Shown here: positions 24,926 to 33,262 of the stretch, piece by piece
Numbering within the stretch: the stretch's first letter is position 1
How the letters are laid out: each line of letters starts with the position of its first letter
DNA from: Paenibacillus paeoniae
GTDB taxonomy: Bacteria > Bacillota > Bacilli > Paenibacillales > Paenibacillaceae
Reading direction: 5' to 3'
DNA: 64,000 nucleotides
Assembly (NCBI RefSeq): GCF_003388735.1
Contig: NZ_QUBQ01000002.1
Location: 744,001-808,000 of the forward strand
The notes under the pieces: generated by a model
What the model saw: only the letters and a program-made list of their open reading frames with translations
The model's database searches: none
Told to the model about the DNA's origin: nothing
Program-made: the position numbers and the translations under genes

Positions 24926-26284
24926 TTGAGAACGCTGCTTGATTCACTTCAATGGGCTTTCTTTCTTCTTACGGGCGGCCTTGTGGCGCCGATTGTCGTC
25001 GCGGCAGCTTTCGGGCTGTCAGATGCCGACACCATCAGTCTTTTGCAAAGAACGCTGACTGTCATCGGCATATCGTCCTTGCTGCAAGTGACGCTCGGTC
25101 ATAAGCTGCCGATTCTGGAGGGCCCTGCCGGTGTATGGTGGGGCGTCTTCATCCTGCTTGCAGCCAACTTGTCGCCGGGAGCATCCGGGACCGAGCTGCT
25201 AAGGCAGATGGAGATGGGCTTGCTGCTGGGCGGGGTCATTATTTTGCTTCTGAGCGTGTTTCATATCCTCCGCCATCTGAAGAAGCTGTTCACGCCGGTG
25301 GTCACCGGCACTTATTTGCTGCTGCTCATCTTTCAGTTCAGCTCTCCCATTGTGAAAGGCATTCTGGGCATCGGTTACACCGACTCTTACATCCATGCGG
25401 GCATCGCCGTTCCCGCTATAGCAACTCTTCTGCTAACGTTTCTGTGCGGTCGAAGCAAGACCGCCTGGCTGCGCAATTATTCTGCTCTGATTGGGATTGC
25501 CGCAGGCTACGGCCTGTTCCTGCTCCTTGGCCATATTCCCGCATTGCCCAAGCTTCCGGATACAGTCGTGCTCATTCCTCAGCTATTCGCCTGGGGAGCG
25601 CCTCTATTCGATTCAGGCATTGCGCTTACGACGCTCGTTATTACACTTCCGCTTCTTATCAACATGATCGCAGCTATCGTCGTCATGGAGAAGACGATTG
25701 GACTTAAGCCAGAGGACCGCTATCGGCGATCCGGCATCGTCATGGGCATTAATCAGCTGTTATCGGGCGCCTTCTCTGCTGTAGGTTGTGTGTCCAATTC
25801 CCATTCCGCCGGCTTTGTCGCGTCGACCCGAATGACGAGACGACTGCCCTTTATAATCGGCTGTCTGCTGCTGATCGTGGCCGGATTATTTCCGTTTCTG
25901 ACCGCAGCGCTTGCATCTGTGCCCGTACCTGTCGCGTTTGCCGTTATCTTCTGCTCCTTCGCGCATCTGTTGTCAGCCGGTCTTAAGGAGCTTGGCGCAG
26001 TTCTGCATGACGAGAAGAAGCTGACCATTGTAGCGTTCTCGTTGTTCGCCGGAGTCGGCAGCATGTTCATTCCCGCTGGGAGCCTCGCGGTACTGCCTGA
26101 TGTGCTAAAGCCCATCTTGAACAATGGATTAGTTGTCGGCGTTCTAGCATCTATTCTGCTGGAGCAGGCTTGGCAGTGGAAGGATGCTCTCTCCTCCGGC
26201 TCCGGATTCGGCCCTTGGAGACACAAGCATCCCCCTATCGAAAGGAGCACCGGCCATGCCGTTAACGATCAAAGTGTACTCTGA
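24926..26284 (+). CDS. NCS2-family (purine/uracil-type) permease
   Basis: 452-residue inner-membrane symporter with about 12-14 hydrophobic segments. The start of TM1 (LQWAFFLLTGGLVAPIVVAAAFGL), PILEGPAGVWWG, and the altered TM10 motif VSNSHSAGFVASTRMTRR place it in the xanthine/uracil permease (NCS2) family, though divergent. It should import a nucleobase-like or other cyclic compound, in keeping with the amidohydrolase of the island. The start is TTG at 24926, ten bases after AAGGAG. An out-of-frame ATG lies between. Its last 29 bases overlap the next gene. Confidence 0.82.
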   Translation: MRTLLDSLQWAFFLLTGGLVAPIVVAAAFGLSDADTISLLQRTLTVIGISSLLQVTLGHKLPILEGPAGVWWGVFILLAANLSPGASGTELLRQMEMGLLLGGVIILLLSVFHILRHLKKLFTPVVTGTYLLLLIFQFSSPIVKGILGIGYTDSYIHAGIAVPAIATLLLTFLCGRSKTAWLRNYSALIGIAAGYGLFLLLGHIPALPKLPDTVVLIPQLFAWGAPLFDSGIALTTLVITLPLLINMIAAIVVMEKTIGLKPEDRYRRSGIVMGINQLLSGAFSAVGCVSNSHSAGFVASTRMTRRLPFIIGCLLLIVAGLFPFLTAALASVPVPVAFAVIFCSFAHLLSAGLKELGAVLHDEKKLTIVAFSLFAGVGSMFIPAGSLAVLPDVLKPILNNGLVVGVLASILLEQAWQWKDALSSGSGFGPWRHKHPPIERSTGHAVNDQSVL

Positions 26285-26906
26285 TTATGTCTGTCCATTC
26301 TGCTTGTTGGCCGATGGCCAACTAAGGGCAGCGGCAGCGGAACGAGATGTGATCATCGAGCATCTGCCCTTCGAGCTGAGACCTTATCCCACGCCGACTC
26401 TCCGTCCCGAGGACGGCTATATGCAAACCAGTTGGAGAGAGAAGGTCTCTCCCATCGCGGAGCAGCTTGGCGTTCCAATTCACATGCCGACGATCTCCCC
26501 TCAGCCCTATACCCACCTTGCCTTCGAAGGCTATCAATTCGCCAAGCAAGCGGGTATTGGTGAAACCTATCATTCTCGCATGTACAAGGCTTTCTTCCAA
26601 GACGGCCTCGATATCGGCGACATTAGCGTGTTGACGGAGCTTGCAGAGGAGCTGGGTCTGGACGGCCGTGCATACCAGGAGGCGTTAGAAGCTGGCACCT
26701 ACCGGGAGGCGCACAAGGGAGCGCTCCATCATGCGCTATATGAAGCCCATATTACCGCAGCGCCCACTTATGTCATCGGGAAGACATCCATCAAGTGGCT
26801 TCTCTACAAGGAACAATTTCTCGAAGCAATCGATGCAGAGTTAAAGCAACAGAGGCTGGAACAATGGAGCACAGGCATGAGCTGCACCATTGACGGCTGT
26901 TCTTAA
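26256..26906 (+). CDS. DsbA-family (FrnE-like) oxidoreductase, copy 1
   Basis: 216-residue thioredoxin-fold protein without a signal peptide. Active site CPFC at residues 13-16 (YSDYVCPFC), helical insertion, and cis-Pro region at TAAPTYVIG. FrnE-like members are cytoplasmic thiol oxidoreductases or isomerases, and some act on glutathione or other thiol adducts. AAAGGAG precedes the ATG at 26256, which lies inside the permease gene. A C-terminal CTIDGC adds two more Cys not found in copy 2. About 55-60% of residues match copy 2 by eye. Confidence 0.88.
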   Translation: MPLTIKVYSDYVCPFCLLADGQLRAAAAERDVIIEHLPFELRPYPTPTLRPEDGYMQTSWREKVSPIAEQLGVPIHMPTISPQPYTHLAFEGYQFAKQAGIGETYHSRMYKAFFQDGLDIGDISVLTELAEELGLDGRAYQEALEAGTYREAHKGALHHALYEAHITAAPTYVIGKTSIKWLLYKEQFLEAIDAELKQQRLEQWSTGMSCTIDGCS

Positions 26907-26930
26907 ATTTTTGGAGAGGAGCTATTATTC

Positions 26931-27548
26931 ATGACCTTGAAACTTCAAGTGTATTCCGATTTTGTGTGCCCTTATTGCATTCTTGCCGAAGGCGAACTGG
27001 AGGCGGCCGCCGCCGAAAAAGGAATCGAGGTGGAGTACTTACCGTTCGAGCTTCGCCCCTACCCAACACCTACCCTTCGCCCCGAGGGCGAATATATTAC
27101 GAAGGATTGGAGAGAGCGGGTTTTTCCTATCGCGGCAGAGCTGGGCATTCCGATTGTAAAACCGCCCTTCTCTCCCCAGCCGTATACGCATTTGGCCTTT
27201 GAGGGCTATCAGTTCGCCATTGAGCATGGCAAGGCAAAGGAATACAACAAGCGGATGTACGAAGCCTTTTTCCTGGAGAGCAAAAACATCGGAGAAATCG
27301 ACGTTCTCACTGAGCTTGCCGGAGAAATCGGCCTGGATCGCGCCGCTTACCGCAAAGCGTTGGAGGATCGCACCTACCGCGAGAAGCATCGCGAAGCGCT
27401 GCATCATGCTTACTATGTCGCCAACATCAATTCGGCTCCCAGCTTCATTATTGGGGAGACGATTATTCGCGGCATGGCATTCAAGCATCAGTTTCTGGAA
27501 GTGATCGAGCGCGAGCAGCAGAGAGAGCTGGAGGCAGCCGCAGGATAA
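26931..27548 (+). CDS. DsbA-family (FrnE-like) oxidoreductase, copy 2
   Basis: 205-residue paralogue of the gene just upstream, with active site CPYC at 13-16 (YSDFVCPYC) and cis-Pro region NSAPSFIIG. Long blocks are shared with copy 1 (LPFELRPYPTPTLRP; SPQPYTHLAFEGYQFA). The tandem pair arose by duplication and has since diverged. GGAGAGGAGC precedes the ATG. Last gene of the operon; two terminators follow. Confidence 0.88.
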   Translation: MTLKLQVYSDFVCPYCILAEGELEAAAAEKGIEVEYLPFELRPYPTPTLRPEGEYITKDWRERVFPIAAELGIPIVKPPFSPQPYTHLAFEGYQFAIEHGKAKEYNKRMYEAFFLESKNIGEIDVLTELAGEIGLDRAAYRKALEDRTYREKHREALHHAYYVANINSAPSFIIGETIIRGMAFKHQFLEVIEREQQRELEAAAG

Positions 27549-27603
27549 GCGTTCAGCAGGGCATGACATGCTGGTTAAGCAGCCCCCTATGAGGGAGAAC
27601 AGC

Positions 27604-27640
27604 AAAGAAGGAAGCGTGTATGATGCACGCTTCCTTCTTT
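27604..27640. terminator. Perfect 15-bp hairpin terminator, copy A
   Basis: AAAGAAGGAAGCGTG, loop TATGATG, CACGCTTCCTTCTTT. It ends the DsbA operon, and the T-rich arms allow it to work both ways. Copy B at 28373-28409 differs by one loop base. Confidence 0.85.
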
Positions 27641-27643
27641 CAG

Positions 27644-27685
27644 AGTGTCGATAAAGTCATATGGACTTTTCGACACTTTATTTTT
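27644..27685 (+). terminator. Second terminator after the DsbA operon
   Basis: AGTGTCG-A stem with a bulge, continuing AAAGTC/GACTTT, followed by TTTATTTTTATG. Confidence 0.8.
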
Positions 27686-27839
27686 ATGTAATAGAACTCC
27701 GCTTGCAAAGGAAAATCGATTTAAACCACTCTGGGAACGAAGTGCTGAGAATTAATCTTTAATAACGAAGCTCTGATAACGAAACGTATAACAAATTTTT
27801 ATTTCTCTCATTTGATAAAAAAATAGCTACTCACCAGAC

Positions 27840-28218
27840 TTAAGGCGTTGAAACCGACTTAGAGTGTCCTCAGGGCGCGCATCAAGGAGATTAAGGCGTT
27901 GAAACCGACTTAAATTGTCCTCAGAGCGTGTATCAAGGAGATTAAGGCGTTGAAACCGACTTAGAGTGTCCTCAGAGAGCGTATCAAGGAGATTAAGGCG
28001 TTGAAACCGACTTAGAGTGTCCTCAGAGCGTGTATCAAGGAGATTAAGGCGTTGAAACCGACTTAGAGTGCCCTCAGAGCGCGCATCAAGGTGATTAAGG
28101 CGTTGAAACCGACTTAAAGTGTCCTCAGGGCGCGTATCAAGGAGATTAAGGCGTTGAAACCGACTTAGAGTGTCCTCAGAGCGCGCATCAAGGTGATTAA
28201 GGCGTTGAAACCGATTAA
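27840..28218. repeat. Eight-copy tandem array, 51-bp unit
   Basis: Eight copies begin at 27840, 27891, 27942, 27993, 28044, 28095, 28146 and 28197 (last one short). Each starts with the near-invariant core TTAAGGCGTTGAAACCGACT, an imperfect palindrome (TTAAG-n-CG ... CG-n-CTTAA), followed by a spacer of about 28 bases that varies at a few positions. The core is related to that of the array at 57172-57548. Confidence 0.92.
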
Positions 28219-28372
28219 AAAAGACACAACTAACCTCATAAAGATAGCACAATCTCAATCGACGCCAGTGACAGTCAGTGACAGTTGCCTTCGCCTAATC
28301 CACTTCCAGGTTATGTAAGACCACTACTGGTATTCTCATGTTATTGTGTGTTGTGACTTTCTCAACAGGCTG

Positions 28373-28409
28373 AAAGAAGGAAGCGTGCATGATGCACGCT
28401 TCCTTCTTT
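28373..28409. terminator. Perfect 15-bp hairpin terminator, copy B
   Basis: Same arms as copy A with loop CATGATG. It can terminate the minus-strand OsmC operon, whose stop lies 150 bases away. Confidence 0.8.
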
Positions 28410-28441
28410 GTCATTGACGTCTATGTTATTGCCAACTTGTT

Positions 28442-28512
28442 ATTACCGTCTTTGTCTTTACCAACTCTATCATTACCGTCTTTGTCTTTACCAACTCTAT
28501 CATTACCGTCTT
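28442..28512. repeat. 30-bp tandem repeat, 2.4 copies
   Basis: Two identical 30-base units (28442-28471, 28472-28501) and 11 bases of a third. The unit reads ATTACCGTCTTTGTCTTTAC and ends CAACTCTATC. It lies in the 3' UTR of the OsmC operon. Confidence 0.9.
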
Positions 28513-28559
28513 ATCTACTTTGCCGCGTCTTGCCCTGACACCGATCATTCGCCTATCCC

Positions 28560-29108
28560 TTATGCCCGCTTGCTTCGCTTCCCTTTTGTTCGTACAAGCG
28601 TCCCGGATATTTGCTGCGGTTGCTGCAACAGGTTCAATATCGGGCAAGCCAGCTCGATCGCCTCATGCAGCTCCGCAAGCTCCTTCGACGTGGCGCTGGA
28701 TTCAATGCGCAGCGTATAGCCGATATTATGAGGATAGACCGGGATATCCTCATATCCCGGCTTGCCTGCCAGAGGATGTAGCTCTCCCGTAATCTCGACC
28801 TCCACAGCCTCCAGCGGCACGCCGCGCTCCGCTGCTTGAATCAGCGTAATGTGCGACAGGCAGCTTCCCAAGACACCAAGCTGAAGCTCGGGGGAGCTAG
28901 GACCGAGCCCATGTCCCGCAAGCTCAGGTCCGCTGTCGCTGATGACTTGAAAATCACGTATGCGGATTTCACGCACGCCGCTTCGTCCGGCAACCCGAAT
29001 ACCCGCCTTCAGCTTCTGCGGGACGACTTCGCTCTCCTGCGCCAATTTCTGCTTGCGGGCGTCCAGCGCCGACTTTTTATCCAGCAAATAATCATTTAAC
29101 CTGCTCAT
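28560..29108 (-). CDS. OsmC-family protein
   Basis: 182-residue cytoplasmic OsmC/Ohr-fold protein. The two redox Cys expected of the family are visible in LGVLGSCLSHITLIQAAERGV (about 80) and LACPILNLLQ (about 158). OsmC proteins reduce organic hydroperoxides or related electrophiles through a thiol pair. Third gene of the binding protein-permease-OsmC operon under island operator 4, in keeping with thiol or sulfur chemistry. AAGGAGTGGAATGAA precedes the ATG. Confidence 0.88.
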   Translation of the reverse strand: MSRLNDYLLDKKSALDARKQKLAQESEVVPQKLKAGIRVAGRSGVREIRIRDFQVISDSGPELAGHGLGPSSPELQLGVLGSCLSHITLIQAAERGVPLEAVEVEITGELHPLAGKPGYEDIPVYPHNIGYTLRIESSATSKELAELHEAIELACPILNLLQQPQQISGTLVRTKGKRSKRA

Positions 29109-29140
29109 TTCATTCCACTCCTTGTATTCCGCATCATCGG

Positions 29141-29815
29141 TTATACTTCATGGCCGTAAGGACGATTGACCCTCTTCTCCATGGCAGCTTGAATATAGCC
29201 GTACACAATGGCTGCCAGCCAATATAAAATTGCCGCCGCCAGGAACGATTCCAGAAACTTGTAGGTATCGGCCGCCATCAGCTTAGCCTGCGCCATGGTC
29301 TCCGTTAAGCCGAGGGTGAAGCCAAGCGACGTCTCCTTCACCACGGTCACGAATTGATTGCCGAAGGAAGGCAGCGCGATGCGGAGCGCCTGCGGCAGGA
29401 TGACCCGCCGCATGCTCTGCCAGCGAGTCATGCCAATCGACTGGCAAGCCTCCCACTGTCCGTAATCGATGGATCGGATTGCTCCCCGAATTATTTCCGC
29501 CAAGTAAGCCGCGCAATTCATGCTGATGCCAATCACGGTTGCCCAATACGCATTGATCTCGCCAAACGCGGGAATGACTTGCGGAATCCCATAGTACAAA
29601 ATAAATAATTGCACAAGCAAAGGCGTCGCCCGAAAGAACGAAATGTACACCTTCGAGAGGGTAGACAGCAGAAACACCTTTCGCCTGATCGCCGTCTCCA
29701 GCAGCAGCCCGAGTATCAACCCAAACAGCATGGAAAGCACGGCGATCGTAATCGTCAGATACATAAATTGCAGCAGCCGGGGAAGCGCCGACAGCAAATA
29801 TCCCAAATCAAACAT
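29141..29815 (-). CDS. Amino-acid (cystine-type) ABC transporter permease
   Basis: 224-residue membrane permease of the HisM/TcyL class with about five transmembrane segments. Hallmarks are SFFRATPLLVQLFILYYGIPQ, the EAA loop EACQSIGMTRWQSMRRVILPQALRIALPSF, and LGFTLGLTETMAQAKLMAADTYKFLE. The last block is shared with the permease at 35339-36010. No ATPase gene accompanies either permease. It probably forms a polar amino acid or cystine importer with the binding protein just upstream. Confidence 0.9.
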   Translation of the reverse strand: MFDLGYLLSALPRLLQFMYLTITIAVLSMLFGLILGLLLETAIRRKVFLLSTLSKVYISFFRATPLLVQLFILYYGIPQVIPAFGEINAYWATVIGISMNCAAYLAEIIRGAIRSIDYGQWEACQSIGMTRWQSMRRVILPQALRIALPSFGNQFVTVVKETSLGFTLGLTETMAQAKLMAADTYKFLESFLAAAILYWLAAIVYGYIQAAMEKRVNRPYGHEV

Positions 29816-29851
29816 GAATGGCCTCTCGCCCCTTCCAACGCGCTACCTGCG

Positions 29852-30712
29852 TCAGTTATCCGGATTCGTCAAATCCTGCGTAAACCACTTGGTCGAAATC
29901 TCGGCCAGCTTCCCATTCTCGCGAAGTTGCTTCAGAGCATCATTCACTGCGTTGATTAATTCCTTATTCTCTTCCTTGTTCAGGAACGGATTGGCGGCTG
30001 GTATGGTCGTCAGCTGCTTGCCTCCTAGCTGCAGAGGCAGCTTCGTCTTCTGAATCGTGCCGAGTGCAGAAGCCTTCGTCGCGAAGGTCGCATCAATACG
30101 TCCGATGGACACATCTTGAAAGCCTGCTTCCGCCGACTCGTAGTTTACGATTTCGATCTCGCCGTTCTTATCGAAGTCCTTGACCAAATTCGCGAAGTTG
30201 GTTCCCAGCTGGATACCGATTTTTTTACCTTTCAAATCCTCCAGAGACTGTATCGAGTCATTCCCTTCCTTAACCACCAGTTGAGCGCCGGAATAGACGT
30301 AAGGCTCGCTGAACAGATACTTTTTCTTCCTCTCCTCCGTCACAGCGATGGAATTGGCAATCGTATCGATCTTCCCTGTGTCCAGCAGACCGAACAGGCC
30401 GCTGAATTCTGATGTTGTCCATTCCACTTCATAACCTGTCAGCTTGGCGATCTCGGTCCACAGATCCACCTCGAAGCCTTCCAGCTTATTCGTGTCGCTA
30501 TTCTGGAACACGTAAGGGTAGAAGCCTCCCGTTGAACCAATCACCAGCTTTTTGGCCGGAGCCTCCTCCGCGGCCTTCGTCGTTGCCTTTGATGGTACCT
30601 TTGCCGATTCCCCCTCTACCGGTTTCTTCTCTCCGCACGCCGTCAGCAGCAAGACAAAAGCAAGCATGGCCAGCGCAACTGCCTTTTGAGTTCCACGCGT
30701 TTTTCTGTACAT
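29852..30712 (-). CDS. Amino-acid (cystine-type) ABC transporter substrate-binding lipoprotein
   Basis: 286 residues. Signal peptide with lipobox LLTAC-GE, then a family 3 solute-binding fold: GFYPYVFQNSDTNKLEGFEVDLW, FSGLFGLLDTGKIDTIANSIAVTEERKKKYLF, PYVYSGAQLVVKEGND. The pattern is that of cystine and sulfur-amino-acid binders (TcyJ/FliY). The start at 30712 (MYRKTRG) is preferred over 30730 because of GGGAG spacing. It is paralogous to the protein at 34486. First gene of its operon, directly behind the LysR gene. Confidence 0.9.
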   Translation of the reverse strand: MYRKTRGTQKAVALAMLAFVLLLTACGEKKPVEGESAKVPSKATTKAAEEAPAKKLVIGSTGGFYPYVFQNSDTNKLEGFEVDLWTEIAKLTGYEVEWTTSEFSGLFGLLDTGKIDTIANSIAVTEERKKKYLFSEPYVYSGAQLVVKEGNDSIQSLEDLKGKKIGIQLGTNFANLVKDFDKNGEIEIVNYESAEAGFQDVSIGRIDATFATKASALGTIQKTKLPLQLGGKQLTTIPAANPFLNKEENKELINAVNDALKQLRENGKLAEISTKWFTQDLTNPDN

Positions 30713-30860
30713 GATCGAACACTCCCTCATCTGTCATTTTGTCGCCCCTATCCGCGTGCCGCCCAATGAACACCTGCTTGCCAGACTGCTTCAACGGATA
30801 GGGCATCCCCTATTACCATAGTTAACCTATGAATTTAATGGGTATTTTGGCTACAAAATG

Positions 30861-30906
30861 ATTATAAGGTTGCCCGTCATTTCCTATCCAATACCAAAAT
30901 CGATAT
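30861..30906 (-). promoter_or_regulatory. Island operator/promoter 4 (cystine-type ABC and OsmC operon)
   Basis: Minus strand ATA-N10-TATTGGA, exactly 20 bases, TATAAT. The block TTTTGGTATTGGA is identical to that of operator 3. Its upstream edge touches the LysR stop codon. Confidence 0.78.
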
Positions 30907-31859
30907 TATATTAATCGTTCCAAGCCTATAATGGAGCGTGAGTTCTCTGCAACTGCGGGAGCAGCATCCACCAATCGCTGCTGCAGCTTATGAAAGTATT
31001 CGATGACATAGATACGGAAGCGTTCAAAGCCTGGCGATAGCTCCTGCCGCTCCGACCAGGTCAGACTGAGTGTCCGGAAGCAGTTCGGGTCCGCGATCCG
31101 TACAGATACAGTCGCAGGATCAGAATTATCCATATCCCATAGGGCGGGAATAAACGCAATGCCAATACCGGCGCGAACAAGCTTGTGAAGCAGGGCAGGG
31201 TCCTCCACCTCAAAAATCACATTTGGCGTAAAACCTGCCCTACGGCTCATTCCATCCGTCGCATCCCGCAGTCCGAAACCAGCCTTCAGTCCGATAAAGG
31301 CCTCTTTCTCTGCCTCGATCAAATGCACCGACTCCCGGGAAGCAAGACGATGACCAATCGGTACCAGAAGTCTAAGCTCTTCCGTCAGCAGAGTGATGCT
31401 AGTTGTATTCGGCAGCTCGATAGGAGGCGCGGATACGCATAAGTCGATGTCCTTATCCTTCAGAAGCTGCTTCATGGAGCTATAGCAGCCTTGCTGAAAC
31501 CGAAATCTCGTCTCCGGATTCTTCGCTACGAACGAAGCCAGCATCTCCGACACAAACGGCAAATGAATCGAAGCCACCGTGATTACTTCCTCATACTTTC
31601 CTGTAATCCGGATTGCCTCCCGTTTCCCCTTCTCTAGCTCTGCGAATGCGCGCTCTACATGCTGCAAGAAGATTCTCCCTGCCTCATTCAGCCGAATATT
31701 GCGTCCGAGTCGATCGAACAAGGATACACCCAAATCGTCCTCCAGCCTGGCTATCGTCTGACTTAGGGACGGCTGCGCAATATTCAGCTCTTTGGCCGCT
31801 TGTGTAATATGCTCCCGACGGGCAACCGTTTGAAAATATTTCAATTGCAGCAGGTCCAT
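30906..31859 (-). CDS. LysR-family transcriptional regulator, candidate regulator of the island
   Basis: 317 residues. The N-terminal winged helix is QLKYFQTVARREHITQAAKELNIAQPSLSQTIARLEDDLG (MDLL start, HTH about 17-37), followed by a linker helix and a two-lobe co-inducer domain (about 90-295). It sits in the middle of the island and has the right type of DNA-binding for the paired half-sites ATW-N10-TAT found at six island promoters. B. subtilis uses LysR proteins (YtlI, CysL) to activate sulfur-acquisition operons. The ATG at 31859 follows GAGGTGAAGGAG. The link to the motif is inference. Confidence 0.9.
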   Translation of the reverse strand: MDLLQLKYFQTVARREHITQAAKELNIAQPSLSQTIARLEDDLGVSLFDRLGRNIRLNEAGRIFLQHVERAFAELEKGKREAIRITGKYEEVITVASIHLPFVSEMLASFVAKNPETRFRFQQGCYSSMKQLLKDKDIDLCVSAPPIELPNTTSITLLTEELRLLVPIGHRLASRESVHLIEAEKEAFIGLKAGFGLRDATDGMSRRAGFTPNVIFEVEDPALLHKLVRAGIGIAFIPALWDMDNSDPATVSVRIADPNCFRTLSLTWSERQELSPGFERFRIYVIEYFHKLQQRLVDAAPAVAENSRSIIGLERLI

Positions 31860-31897
31860 TCTCCTTCACCTCTCTCTTTAAATCATCCGCAAAAAGC

Positions 31898-31926
31898 AAA
31901 AAAAGCCGAAGCGGGTTGCTTCGAGC
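31898..31926 (-). terminator. Hairpin terminator after the luciferase-like gene
   Basis: Minus-strand TCGAAGC/GCTTCGG stem (7 pairs), loop AACCC, then TTTTTTTG. It also lies between the predicted LysR promoter (31987-32015) and the LysR gene. Confidence 0.65.
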
Positions 31927-31986
31927 CTACAGATGTCTGTTCGACTTGAATATGGAATCAATTGTATGATCTTGATGATTAATTCC

Positions 31987-32015
31987 ATTCTAGACGCGAT
32001 AACAGGATTGGTCAA
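31987..32015 (-). promoter_or_regulatory. Predicted sigma-A promoter of the LysR gene
   Basis: TTGACC, 17 bases, TAGAAT on the minus strand. The -35 overlaps TATTGACCAAT, a half-site resembling the island element, which would permit autoregulation. The transcript would cross the hairpin at 31898-31926. Confidence 0.55.
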
Positions 32016-32124
32016 TACAATCTCGTTGCGACACAAATAGAAATGACGATGACGCTTGTTCCGCACGCTTGTAGCGAGTAGGCCAAACGTCGATTGTAAC
32101 TGGATTGGATAGACAGGTTAGCGG

Positions 32125-33210
32125 TTAGCGAAGCGATCCATCCGTCTTCCCCACCGTGGTCGCTTGATTCAGCTCTCGCCGGACGACCGGCATCACTTTC
32201 GTGGCCAGCAGCTCAATGGAACGAGCCACCCCAGCGTACGGCACGCCTCCGATATCCAATTGGAGTATATAGCGACTATGACCAATCTGTTCATGCTGGT
32301 ATAGGATCTTCTCCACAATTTGCTCGGGACTGCCGACAGCCAGTGCAAAGCTCGCGCCAGTCGACAGCTCGAACTCTTCACGGGACAGACGCTCCGCCGG
32401 ATTGCGTTTTTGCATAATATGCTCGAAGTAGTTGGCATGATACGGAAAATATTCGTCCAGCGCCTGGCGCGGTGTAGGCGCAATATAGCCATGCCCGCAT
32501 ATCGCGATCGGAAGCTGCTCCGGCGTATATCCAGCGGCCTTGCCTGCGGCCCGATAAGCATCCGCCAACGGCTTCAGCCGGCTGGGATCGCCGCTGAGCT
32601 GTGCGAATGTCAGCCCTGTCCCCAATCTCCCCGCCCTCTCTGCGCTCTCCAGCGTTCTTCCCACGCCAATCCATAGAGGCAGCTTGCCTCCAAGAGGCCG
32701 GGGCGCAACCCCCGCCTCGATAAGCTCGGGACGAAAACGTCCGTTCCATGACAATCTCTCATTCTCATTAATGTGAAGCAGCAGTCCGATCTTCTCTTGG
32801 AACAGCTCATCATAATCAGCCAGCTCATATCCGAACAAGCTGTACGTATCCAAAAACGCCATCGCCCCGCGTCCCGCGATAATCTCCGCTCTACCGTCCG
32901 ACAGCAGATCCAGCGTCGCAAAATCTTCATACAGCCTCACAGGGTCCGCAGTGCTTAATACCGTTGTTGCGCTTGTCAGCTTAATGCGCTTCGTATGCCG
33001 GGCGATTGCAGCTAATACAACAGGCGGCGCCGTCACTGCAAAATTCGGCGTATGATGCTCGCCTAGTCCAAATACGTCAAGACCGACTTCCTCGGCAAGC
33101 TGTGCCGCGGCCACAATCTCCTCCAGCCTCTGCTTCGCATTGATCGGACGACCGCTATGCGGATCATTCGTCAAATCACCGAATGTGTACACTCCAAACT
33201 CAAAGCTCAA
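32125..33210 (-). CDS. LLM-class (luciferase-like) flavin-dependent monooxygenase
   Basis: 361-residue TIM-barrel flavoprotein. Typical blocks: FEFGVYTFGDLTNDPHSGRP, LAEEVGLDVFGLGEHHTPNFAVTAPPVVLAAIA, TSATTVLSTADPVRLYEDFATLDLLSDGRAEIIAGRG, and LWIGVGRTLESAERAG. The family oxidises sulfonates, thioethers and amines with FMNH2 and O2; the FMN reductase at 24344 could supply the flavin. The start is TTG at 33210, eight bases after GGGAGG. The ORF opens up to 33306, but that stretch contains island operator 5. Confidence 0.9.
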   Translation of the reverse strand: MSFEFGVYTFGDLTNDPHSGRPINAKQRLEEIVAAAQLAEEVGLDVFGLGEHHTPNFAVTAPPVVLAAIARHTKRIKLTSATTVLSTADPVRLYEDFATLDLLSDGRAEIIAGRGAMAFLDTYSLFGYELADYDELFQEKIGLLLHINENERLSWNGRFRPELIEAGVAPRPLGGKLPLWIGVGRTLESAERAGRLGTGLTFAQLSGDPSRLKPLADAYRAAGKAAGYTPEQLPIAICGHGYIAPTPRQALDEYFPYHANYFEHIMQKRNPAERLSREEFELSTGASFALAVGSPEQIVEKILYQHEQIGHSRYILQLDIGGVPYAGVARSIELLATKVMPVVRRELNQATTVGKTDGSLR

Positions 33211-33262
33211 TGATTGTTCCTCCCTATCACTACCCATAAAATAGATTTCTCTCACCCCATTC

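Larger units (their letters stand above)
27549..28559. other. Non-coding kilobase between convergent operons, rich in repeats
   Basis: About 1 kb without a credible gene. In order: a perfect 15-bp terminator hairpin (27604-27640), a second terminator (27644-27685), AT-rich DNA, an eight-copy 51-bp repeat array (27840-28218), a doubled CAGTGACAGT, a near-identical copy of the first hairpin (28373-28409), and a 30-bp tandem repeat (28442-28512). Confidence 0.7.

Noticed and set aside
27827..28258. A 143-aa frame with 17-residue repeats over the 51-bp array
   Set aside because: The repeat length is a multiple of three, so the frame stays open by arithmetic. It has only a TTG start and no ribosome binding site, and conservation follows the palindromic core, not codons.
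27604..28409. Hairpin-flanked interval as an insertion sequence
   Set aside because: No transposase frame, and the hairpins are complete terminators rather than terminal inverted repeats of one element.
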